DNA of 41,605 bases from Cytophagales bacterium (lineage in GTDB: Bacteria; Bacteroidota; Bacteroidia; Cytophagales; JAHDFW01). The position numbers and the translations under genes are program-made. This document shows positions 35,351 to 41,605 of this stretch, piece after piece. Numbering within the stretch: the first letter of the stretch is position 1; each line of letters starts with the position of its first letter. Under the pieces are notes generated by a model, which had not been told where the DNA came from, did no database searches, and was given only the letters and a program-made list of their open reading frames with translations. The stretch covers positions 1 through 41,605 of the forward strand of contig JAHDFW010000008.1 in the NCBI GenBank assembly GCA_020627945.1, given 5' to 3'.

Positions 35351-35809
35351 ATGTTTGGTCAATTCGACTTTATCGATGATAGTTCCGATTTACAGCAGAT
35401 AAAACCTAATATATTCAATTGGGATAATCCAAGTAAAGAAATTAAGGATGCTCTGAGTTCCATTTGTGGAAATCCTTTCTCGTATGTTGATCAATTAAAA
35501 ATGAAAGGCGTCAGACAATACAATCTGTACGTTCAGTTTTTAAGTTCACCTATTTCAGAGTTGTGGGAAAATTTGCCTGACAGCCAACTTTGTACTATTG
35601 AACTTAGAACAAAAGGTCTGGTAATTGCAGTTGAAACCGAAGAGGCAAATTTTGCAATCGCAGTTCCTTACAAACGATTAGTTATATATAAAAGCTCTAA
35701 TCTTCTTACTCTTCATTCTGCTACTTTAAAAATTAGCATGGAGCCTTCCACCAAAGAATCCATTCCGATTTCTTTCGTTAATAAATTAATTTCCTTGAGA
35801 GGATCATGA
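35351..35809 (+). CDS. Protein of unknown function paired with AlkB
   Basis: The 152-residue soluble protein has no signal peptide or membrane segment. It begins MFGQFDFIDDSSDLQQIKPN. The middle (about 35-75) is helical, and the rest alternates as beta strands (CTIELRTKGLVIAVETEEANFAIAVPYKRLVIY), suggesting a small alpha/beta or PH-like fold. I do not recognise it. It is only 4 bp from the AlkB-family gene, so they are surely co-transcribed; a link to alkylation repair or RNA modification is possible but not shown. Confidence 0.7.
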   Translation: MFGQFDFIDDSSDLQQIKPNIFNWDNPSKEIKDALSSICGNPFSYVDQLKMKGVRQYNLYVQFLSSPISELWENLPDSQLCTIELRTKGLVIAVETEEANFAIAVPYKRLVIYKSSNLLTLHSATLKISMEPSTKESIPISFVNKLISLRGS

Positions 35810-35813
35810 ACCT

Positions 35814-36413
35814 ATGGGTTTATTTAATGACTCAGTTCTAATAATAGATAGAGACGGTCTGGTAATTTATCAACCTAATTTTCTTGAGGCAACAGAGGTT
35901 ATAAGCCTTCAATCGAAACTTATTGAATCCACTCCATGGGAAAGTGAAACTTATTCATTCTATGGTAAAACGTTGACTACGAAACGCAAATCGGCACTCT
36001 ATGGAGACAATGGAGTACTTTACAAATATTCTGGAGTTACAAAAAAAGGGGTATTCTGGACAAAGGAACTCTATGAAATAAAACAACAAGTTGAACATCT
36101 TACTTCTGAGACTTTCAATTCTTGTTTGCTAAATCTGTACCCTACCGGGCAAGAAGGAATGGGATGGCATAAAGACAATGAACCCGAACTAGGAGCAAAT
36201 CCAACTGTCGTTTCAATTAGTTTGGGAGCTGAACGAAATTTCAAAATAAAACACGATAGCAAAAAATTGGAACGCAGTATTCTCTTGGAAAGTGGAAGTG
36301 CTTTGATTATGAAAAATGAGTTTCAACATTTCTGGAAACACTCACTTCCTAAAACTAAGAAGCAAATTTCTACAAGGTTGAATCTTACATTTCGTAATAT
36401 AAAATCGCAATAA
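35814..36413 (+). CDS. AlkB-family 2-oxoglutarate/Fe(II)-dependent dioxygenase
   Basis: A 199-residue AlkB homologue. Iron ligands are His119 and Asp121 in GWHKDNEPELG and His176 in WKHSLPK. The 2-oxoglutarate-binding R-x5-R is Arg188/Arg194 (STRLNLTFR). NLYPTGQEGMGWH precedes the ligands as in AlkB/ALKBH2-3-like repair enzymes, which remove methyl groups from 1-methyladenine and 3-methylcytosine in DNA or RNA by oxidation. Length is normal. The start is ATG at 35814; an ATG eight bases earlier is in another frame. It follows the unknown 152-residue protein and converges with the transporter gene, 15 bp away. Confidence 0.92.
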   Translation: MGLFNDSVLIIDRDGLVIYQPNFLEATEVISLQSKLIESTPWESETYSFYGKTLTTKRKSALYGDNGVLYKYSGVTKKGVFWTKELYEIKQQVEHLTSETFNSCLLNLYPTGQEGMGWHKDNEPELGANPTVVSISLGAERNFKIKHDSKKLERSILLESGSALIMKNEFQHFWKHSLPKTKKQISTRLNLTFRNIKSQ

Positions 36414-36428
36414 ACGAGACCATTGCTA

Positions 36429-37862
36429 TTACCACCACCCTAAAAATTTCCACCATACTCCTCCAACGAGCAGCCAAATCACTAAATGAAATAGGGAAAT
36501 GAGAAAACCTGTTTTAAACCAGACATTTGGTTTCACATAGTTTAATCCAAAATAGATAATCACTGGTCCTGTAGAATAATTAGTTAAGCATCCACTTAAA
36601 CATGAAATGTATGCAATAATCGCTGCCCCAATATAAGGTTGACCAGTTAACGTAAATATCAACGCAACAAACGCTCCTGCCATCGCCGAAATATGGGCCG
36701 TTAACATGGAGAAAAAGTACATGGAGTAAAAATAAAAGACTGCGATCAATACTATTAACACTATTCCATCGAAAGAAGTAAGCCAACGCTCCATTCCACC
36801 AACAAACCAATCTATAAAACCGTACTTCTTCAACATATTAGCCATGGTGAGTAATCCTCCTAACCAAATAAGAGCATCCCAAGCGCTGCTGTTCTTTATA
36901 ATATTATCCCAAGAAACTACCCGGGTAATTAAGAGCAATACAATCCCGATCAAAGCAACTAACGTGGTTCCCCATCCATGAAAGCCTTTAGTACTCCAAA
37001 GAAGAATCATGAGCAGAAGAACCCCAGACATAACCCATTCATTTAAAGAAATAGCTCCCATTTTTTGCAACTCTTCTTTGGCTTTCCCCTGGGCTGGTTT
37101 AGTATCCTTAATGGTTGGCTTTACTATCTTCCTCAATACCCAAGGCAACAATATCAAACCAGTAATACCTGGAATTATTGCCCCTAAGGCCCATGTTAAC
37201 CATCCAAATTCGACTCCCGTAGTAATGAATACTGCATTCGATACTAAGGGGTTGGCCGCCATGCCTGTTAAAAACATTGCTGCGGTAATTAAATTTGCAT
37301 GTGCACCTAATAAGGTAAGATATGAACCTGCTGACTCTGGTGAATCTTTTGGAGAAGAACCTAATTCGCGACTTAACGCATCTACAATTGGGGCCAATAC
37401 TCCACCACCTCGTGCAGTGTTTGAAGGAATCACAGGTCCTAAAATCAATTCTGCCCCACATATGGCATAAGAAAGTCCTGCTAAGGTATTACCAAAACGT
37501 TGAACTAAAGACAATGCAACTCTTTTACCTAGCCCCGTTCTTATAACACCATCAGCCAATAAAAATGCGGTTACAACCAACCAAACCGTAGAGTTACCAT
37601 ATCCTGATAAAGATTCTTTTAGAGTAATAGAATCGGACAGAACGAGAACTAATAGTCCCATGATTACTATTGCACCCATCGGGTATGGTCTCAAAATAAA
37701 TGCAAATATCACAGTAGCAAAAACTGCAAATATATTCCATGCTCCTGCTGGCAATTGATTGGTTATATATGGACCAATAATCCACAATGCAACGGCCAAT
37801 CCAACGCATAAAAGTAGTTTTAAATTCGATTTTTTAGCGCTATGTTTTTCCGTGTTTGTCAA
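36429..37862 (-). CDS. DASS-family (SLC13) dicarboxylate/anion transporter
   Basis: A 477-residue inner-membrane protein with 11-13 hydrophobic helices. The two DASS substrate/sodium motifs are visible: SNTARGGGV (about 147-155) and CLTNYSTGP near residue 435. This pair is typical of the CitT/DiT1 (2-oxoglutarate/malate translocator) subgroup, so di- or tricarboxylates are likely substrates, by sodium symport or exchange. The gene overlaps the end of the peptidase S51 gene by 4 bp, indicating tight co-expression and possible translational coupling; transport of a carboxylate related to the peptidase product is a reasonable guess. Confidence 0.9.
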   Translation of the reverse strand: MTNTEKHSAKKSNLKLLLCVGLAVALWIIGPYITNQLPAGAWNIFAVFATVIFAFILRPYPMGAIVIMGLLVLVLSDSITLKESLSGYGNSTVWLVVTAFLLADGVIRTGLGKRVALSLVQRFGNTLAGLSYAICGAELILGPVIPSNTARGGGVLAPIVDALSRELGSSPKDSPESAGSYLTLLGAHANLITAAMFLTGMAANPLVSNAVFITTGVEFGWLTWALGAIIPGITGLILLPWVLRKIVKPTIKDTKPAQGKAKEELQKMGAISLNEWVMSGVLLLMILLWSTKGFHGWGTTLVALIGIVLLLITRVVSWDNIIKNSSAWDALIWLGGLLTMANMLKKYGFIDWFVGGMERWLTSFDGIVLIVLIAVFYFYSMYFFSMLTAHISAMAGAFVALIFTLTGQPYIGAAIIAYISCLSGCLTNYSTGPVIIYFGLNYVKPNVWFKTGFLISLFHLVIWLLVGGVWWKFLGWW

Positions 37863-38527
37863 CTTTGCAACTGTTTTAAATCAAGTACTCCTGATTCATT
37901 CTTAGTAATTAACACTGGTATTTTATCTCCTACAATTTTTAAGCTTCCTTTATGTAAAACCAGTCCTGTTCCAAACGGAATTCCTATTCCTTTCGCATTA
38001 GGTACCTTACCAACGTTTTCCTTAAGGTTAGACCATTGGTCCTGCTCTTCATGTGCTCCAATAATATAATTAAACATGTTCAGTCCTTGAACACCATCAT
38101 GCGAATGGTTGTCACTCATTATTCTCTTGCCTAGCTGTACTGCTCCTGCGGAAATCCCAATAATAATACCTTGTTTTAAAATTCGATTCTGAAGTTGTTT
38201 CCAAATTCCCGAAGTTAACATTCGTTTATAACCTAACTCTGGATTTCCACCCGCAAGAAGGATTACATCAGCTTGATCTATTTCTTCCTGAAAATCTTTA
38301 CCCTCTTCAAATTTCAGGTGTTTGCACTCCATTATTCCAAGATTTTCCATTCCAGTTTCGAATAAAGAATAATACTCGGGAACATCTCCATTTGAAGCTC
38401 CTATATAAACTGCTCTGCGTAAGGGCTTCTCGGACAAACGATGTAAACAACTCAGATAATACTCATGCGTGGAGTTCTTTCGAAATAAAAGTTGACTATC
38501 TGATAACAATACAGCGATTGACTTCAT
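37859..38527 (-). CDS. Peptidase S51 family protein (dipeptidase E / cyanophycinase-like)
   Basis: A 222-residue class I glutamine-amidotransferase-like hydrolase of family S51. LLAGGNPELGYK (about 90-101) and the nucleophile elbow GISAGAVQLG (Ser126) are clear. His159 in GAHEEQDQW is the likely triad histidine; Asp139 or Asp144 may complete it. The later GIGIPFGTGLVL lacks the acidic residue that cyanophycinases carry in the matching GI(D/E)E segment, so it may differ in specificity. Family members cleave N-terminal Asp peptides or the beta-aspartyl bonds of cyanophycin. Cytoplasmic, no signal peptide. It overlaps the dicarboxylate transporter gene. Confidence 0.82.
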   Translation of the reverse strand: MKSIAVLLSDSQLLFRKNSTHEYYLSCLHRLSEKPLRRAVYIGASNGDVPEYYSLFETGMENLGIMECKHLKFEEGKDFQEEIDQADVILLAGGNPELGYKRMLTSGIWKQLQNRILKQGIIIGISAGAVQLGKRIMSDNHSHDGVQGLNMFNYIIGAHEEQDQWSNLKENVGKVPNAKGIGIPFGTGLVLHKGSLKIVGDKIPVLITKNESGVLDLKQLQS

Positions 38528-38565
38528 GTTACAAAATTAACAATTTAATAGGAGATCGTATAAAC

Positions 38566-38593
38566 AAAAAAAGTCCGGAATTACCGGACTTTT
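38566..38593 (-). terminator. Terminator after the SRPBCC gene
   Basis: Perfect stem AAAAGTCCGG / CCGGACTTTT with a 5-nt loop; on the minus strand it ends in seven T, 24 bp after the stop codon. It separates this gene from the S51 gene. Confidence 0.9.
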
Positions 38594-38616
38594 CAAAGTT
38601 AATAGTTTGTTTACGA

Positions 38617-39228
38617 TTACATCGTTTCTTTAACTTCTTCTATCATTTCTTTCGCATCTTCTACAACGTCTGCAGCTTCCTCAAGAATTGTTTGCTTAGG
38701 TTCTTTGTAAGTAGACTCACTTAAAGTCTTAAGTCCTTCCAAACCTTTTTCGAATGATGGTCCTAACGTCTCCTCCATATCCGTAAACATTGCAACCATA
38801 CCAGGAAGTTCTCCAGAATTTTTCCAAGTAGCTGTTGTCACACCATTCTGTTCATTAAACTCCCACTCTACCGTACTTGAAGCTTCAAATGGTGACGTGA
38901 AAATTAAATTTGATTTAATGTATTCATTTGCTCTTACCTCTTTAGTTTCCAAAGTACCTGTTCCTACTTCATCATTCTCACTTGACCAAGACCATTTTGA
39001 ACCTACTGCTCCTGCTTCTCCAGTTACTTCTTTCTTCATATCCGGATCTATTTGTTCCCATGGAGACCATTCAACTCTTTTACTGTGATCTGCTACTATT
39101 CCATAAACGTGATTTGCTGGCGCATTAATTTCCAGCGATCTAGACACTTGGTATGGTTTTGGGTCACATCCTACAAGACATATTGACAATGTAGCTATTG
39201 CCAATACAAAAAACATATTACGCTTCAT
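38617..39228 (-). CDS. SRPBCC-fold (polyketide cyclase-like) lipoprotein
   Basis: The 203-residue protein begins with a lipoprotein signal (LSICLVGC, lipidated Cys at about 20). A START/SRPBCC domain follows (about 28-165): SRSLEINAPANHVYGIVADH, RVEWSPWEQIDPDM, GSKWSWSSEN, and the C-terminal helix region SFEKGLEGLKTL. Such domains bind hydrophobic ligands; cytoplasmic relatives are common, but a lipid-anchored one is less usual. The last 30 residues are a very acidic helix (ILEEAADVVEDAKEMIEEV). It has its own terminator and a plausible promoter, so it is a single-gene unit. Ligand unknown. Confidence 0.8.
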   Translation of the reverse strand: MKRNMFFVLAIATLSICLVGCDPKPYQVSRSLEINAPANHVYGIVADHSKRVEWSPWEQIDPDMKKEVTGEAGAVGSKWSWSSENDEVGTGTLETKEVRANEYIKSNLIFTSPFEASSTVEWEFNEQNGVTTATWKNSGELPGMVAMFTDMEETLGPSFEKGLEGLKTLSESTYKEPKQTILEEAADVVEDAKEMIEEVKETM

Positions 39229-39315
39229 TTTTATAATTATTTGTTGATTCTGAAATTTACCTTGTTCGTTATTATCCCAATGCTGTTAGGACAAATAATG
39301 ATTAAACAATTTTAA

Positions 39316-39348
39316 CAAAAATAAGTCATTAATCATATTGAAGTACAA
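39316..39348 (-). promoter_or_regulatory. Candidate promoter of the SRPBCC gene
   Basis: On the minus strand TTG (39348-39346), 22 bp, then TATTTTTG (39323-39316), matching the Bacteroidota TTG-N17-23-TAnnTTTG pattern. It predicts a leader of about 80 nt. Confidence 0.4.
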
Positions 39349-39385
39349 CATTATCTGAAAATTTTAATAGTAGTGAAGGTTTTGT

Positions 39386-39417
39386 AAAAGCGGAACATTA
39401 AATCTTCTCCGTTTTTT
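39386..39417 (+). terminator. Terminator-like hairpin without an upstream gene
   Basis: AAAGCGGA and TCCGTTTT pair over 8 bp (one wobble) with a 13-nt loop and end in six T. It stands between two divergent genes, so no coding transcript needs it. It might end a small RNA made from about 39250 onward, or attenuate the transcript of the OmpA-family gene. Confidence 0.3.
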
Positions 39418-39486
39418 AAAGGCTATTCTCTTAGGATATTAGACAAAATATTGAGATTTTCGTACACATTCATAATGTAATCCAGA

Positions 39487-41604
39487 ATGAAACAAAGACA
39501 TAGTTCAATCAATAAAATTATAACCTTAATCGGGTTAATCTTGTTATTCTCTTCTTCACTACACGCTCAAAAGAAGTTTTTCTTCTATGATGAGTTTGAT
39601 GACAATCGTCATGATTGGCCTGAAAAAAAGTCGAATACTCTAAATCAAGAGATCAAGGACGGAATGTATCACATTGTGAATAAGACTCAAAGTTCTTGGC
39701 TTACTTCACATCCGATATATCTTAATAAGCAGTACGATTTCCGCATGGAAATCATTATTTATTTCAACAAGGACGAAAACAACCCTGCGGCGAACCGTAA
39801 TACGCATTTTGGATTAAGTTGGGGAGTAAAAGATTGGGGAAATCGCTATGTTTTTAATGTTGGTTCTAATAAGGAAGTTAGTGTTTCAAAATACAAATAC
39901 AACAAGCAGTTCTTTTGGGCTAAATCTCAAAAAGCTAAGGTTAGTAACATTGGTGAAATGAATCGTATTAGTATTGAGAAGAAAGGGGATCAAATGACTT
40001 TTGCGGTAAATGGATCTGTAGTTTGTGAGCATAAGTTTGATGAATTTTTCGACCAGTACATCGCTTTTGAAATTGGGCCTAAAGCCGATATTTCGATTGG
40101 CAAGTTTGTGGTGGATCATGACAAACCAAAAATCAATTTGGTAAAAGAGTTTACTTATCTGGAAAAGAAAAAGAATTTGGGAAGTGCTATCAATACCAAA
40201 TTTGCAGAAATAGCTCCTATTATTTCTCCTGATGGGAAAACGCTATACTTTGCTCGTTTTAGAAAAGAATACAGAATCTGTGATATCTGGTATTCGGAAA
40301 AATCCGAAAATGGTAAATGGAGCAAATCAAAAAAAATGGAGGCTCCTCTAAACAATGAAGGAGACAATGTAGTAATTGCAGTTTCAGCTGATGGTAACAC
40401 TTTACTATTAGAGGGCCGATACCGAAGAGATGGGACTCACTTAAGTGATGATGATATGTCTATTACACATAGGACTAAGGATGGTTGGACGGTTCCTGAG
40501 GTAGTTAAGATCAAAGATTATTATAATAAAGATGAACATTTCAGTTTCTCCCCTACTACGGATCGTAAAGTATTAGTTATGTCTGTAAATCGAGATGATT
40601 CTTATGGAAATAAAGATTTATATGTAAGTTTCTTGCAACCAGATGGTACTTACAGCATCCCTAAAAACATGGGGCCCACTCTTAACACAAACTTGGCGGA
40701 AGGAACACCTTTTATCGCAGCTGATGGTAAAACGATGTATTTTAGTTCTCAAGGTCTAACTGGATATGGTAACAATGATATTTTCATGACTAAGCGCTTG
40801 GACGACACTTGGACGAATTGGAGTGAACCTAAAAACATGGGTCCTGAAATTAATACGGACAAATGGGATGTATATTATTCGTTAGCTGCAAGAGGTGATT
40901 ATGCATATGTAGTTTCTGTTCCAAAAAATCAGGAACGCGAGGACATTTTTGTAATAAAACTTTCAGAAGAGGCTAGACCTGATCCTGTGGTTCTTGTAAA
41001 AGGAAAGGTATTGGACAAAGAAAGTAATGCTCCGCTTGAGGCTAAAATTATATATCGAGATCAAGAAACGGGTAAAAAAGTGGGGGAAGCTCGTTCGAAC
41101 CCTAGAGATGGTGATTATAGTATTGTTTTGCCTTATGGTAAAATTTATTCTATTGCAGCAAAGGCAAAAGACCATCTAGCCATTGAAGATGAACGGATAG
41201 ACTTAAGTGAGGAAGAGGAATATCGTGAAATAGAAAAAAATCTATTTATGGCACCGGTCCTACTTGGGCAAACTTTTGAGTTACATTCAGTACAGTTTTT
41301 TCAGAATAAAGCAGAACTTAAGCCTTCGTCTTTTGAGGCACTTGATGAGTTGGTTGATATGCTAAAAGCTAAACCTACCATTAGAATCGAATTAGGAGGT
41401 CATACGGAAACATATGGTAACGAAGAGTATCTACTTAAGCTTTCTCAAGATCGTGTAGAAATGGTAAAGAAGTATCTTGTTGAGAAGGGAATCGATGAAA
41501 AACGAATCAAAGGAAAGGGTTACGGAAAAAGTAAACCTCTTGGTGTGGGTAAAGAATTTGAACACCGCAACAGAAGGGTTGAAATGAAGATTATTGGAAT
41601 GTAA
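39487..41604 (+). CDS. OmpA-family protein with jelly-roll, PD40 propeller and CarboxypepD_reg-like domains (PorE-like order)
   Basis: The 705-residue protein has a signal peptide (to SSLHAQ). It then carries a concanavalin-like jelly-roll domain (about 25-215; FYDEFDDNRHDWPEK, FGLSWGVKDWGNRYVFNVG). A PD40-type propeller follows (about 235-495; ISPDGKTLYFAR, FIAADGKTMYFSSQGLTGYG, NNDIFMTKR). Next come a carboxypeptidase-regulatory-like domain (about 505-575; LVKGKVLDKESNAPLEAKI) and a C-terminal OmpA peptidoglycan-binding domain (about 590-705; ELGGHTETYGNEEYLLKLSQ, HRNRRVEMKI). PD40-CRD-OmpA is also the C-terminal order of T9SS PorE, whose N-terminus has TPRs instead. A cell-wall-linked outer-membrane role is inferred. 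The gene is complete, with its stop codon one base before the window end. Confidence 0.85.
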   Translation: MKQRHSSINKIITLIGLILLFSSSLHAQKKFFFYDEFDDNRHDWPEKKSNTLNQEIKDGMYHIVNKTQSSWLTSHPIYLNKQYDFRMEIIIYFNKDENNPAANRNTHFGLSWGVKDWGNRYVFNVGSNKEVSVSKYKYNKQFFWAKSQKAKVSNIGEMNRISIEKKGDQMTFAVNGSVVCEHKFDEFFDQYIAFEIGPKADISIGKFVVDHDKPKINLVKEFTYLEKKKNLGSAINTKFAEIAPIISPDGKTLYFARFRKEYRICDIWYSEKSENGKWSKSKKMEAPLNNEGDNVVIAVSADGNTLLLEGRYRRDGTHLSDDDMSITHRTKDGWTVPEVVKIKDYYNKDEHFSFSPTTDRKVLVMSVNRDDSYGNKDLYVSFLQPDGTYSIPKNMGPTLNTNLAEGTPFIAADGKTMYFSSQGLTGYGNNDIFMTKRLDDTWTNWSEPKNMGPEINTDKWDVYYSLAARGDYAYVVSVPKNQEREDIFVIKLSEEARPDPVVLVKGKVLDKESNAPLEAKIIYRDQETGKKVGEARSNPRDGDYSIVLPYGKIYSIAAKAKDHLAIEDERIDLSEEEEYREIEKNLFMAPVLLGQTFELHSVQFFQNKAELKPSSFEALDELVDMLKAKPTIRIELGGHTETYGNEEYLLKLSQDRVEMVKKYLVEKGIDEKRIKGKGYGKSKPLGVGKEFEHRNRRVEMKIIGM

Positions 41605-41605
41605 A

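Noticed and set aside
37009-37470. 153-codon plus-strand frame opposite the DASS transporter gene
   Set aside because: It lies wholly within a well-supported membrane transporter gene and its translation has no recognisable features.
38532-38568. TAATTTTG element on the minus strand just upstream of the peptidase S51 gene
   Set aside because: It matches TAnnTTTG, but the nearest TTG-type element is 25 bp away and the start of transcription would fall on the ATG; too weak to call as a promoter.

Overview
The window looks like chromosomal DNA from a marine-type member of the Bacteroidota (Flavobacteriia or Cytophagia; I cannot resolve further). The pointers are AT-rich DNA, a SusC/SusD pair, several C-terminal type IX secretion (T9SS) sorting domains, a PorP/SprF protein, lipoproteins with acidic residues after the lipobox cysteine, and promoter elements of the Bacteroidota TTG / TAnnTTTG type. 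No tRNA, rRNA, CRISPR array or insertion sequence was seen.

Layout. (1) 1-4152: the tail of a plus-strand gene, then a minus-strand run of an unknown outer-membrane-type protein, a hemolysin III/TrhA membrane protein that lacks a clear start codon, a LOG-family nucleotide-binding protein and a secreted CE1/PHB-depolymerase-like esterase lipoprotein. (2) 4210-8693: an accessory-looking block of an orphan 70-residue LuxR-type HTH protein, an AraC regulator with a repeat-rich promoter region, a methyltransferase with a PRMT-like double-E loop, a periplasmic-binding-protein fold without signal peptide, and a stand-alone phage tail-collar (MdpB-like) protein closed by a strong terminator. (3) 8801-16210: a two-gene T9SS unit: a 1874-residue adhesin built of 17 repeats of about 80 residues with a CHU_C-type sorting domain, and its likely partner, a PorP/SprF barrel fused to an OmpA peptidoglycan-binding domain. 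(4) 16293-16877: an unknown membrane protein.

(5) 16936-35198 is a polysaccharide utilization locus (PUL), all on the minus strand, read from high to low coordinates: NUDIX-winged-helix regulator, SusC, SusD, GH16-like lipoprotein with an altered catalytic motif, canonical GH16 lipoprotein, a possible 49-residue small protein, a Cys-rich T9SS cargo, an RCC1-propeller/5xCBM6 T9SS cargo, GH5-CBM6 T9SS cargo, and GH3 lipoprotein. GH16 + GH5 + GH3 with CBM6 modules points to a beta-1,3-glucan (laminarin-like) or mixed beta-glucan. Model: surface endo-enzymes (GH16, GH5) cut the polymer, the CBM6 proteins and the GH16-like protein hold it, SusCD imports oligosaccharides, and GH3 releases glucose. 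Intergenic gaps of 11-18 bp from SusC to GH5 suggest one long transcript, with a hairpin before GH3 and a strong terminator after it.

(6) 35351-41604: an unknown protein paired with an AlkB-family dioxygenase; a peptidase S51 protein overlapping a DASS dicarboxylate transporter; a SRPBCC-fold lipoprotein; and an OmpA-family protein with jelly-roll, PD40 propeller and carboxypeptidase-regulatory-like domains, resembling T9SS PorE in its C-terminal order.

The best candidates for something undescribed are the GH16-fold protein in the surface glycan-binding position of the PUL, the RCC1-CBM6 protein, the SprF-OmpA fusion with its adhesin, and the block of PRMT-like enzyme, cytosolic binding protein and tail-collar protein.
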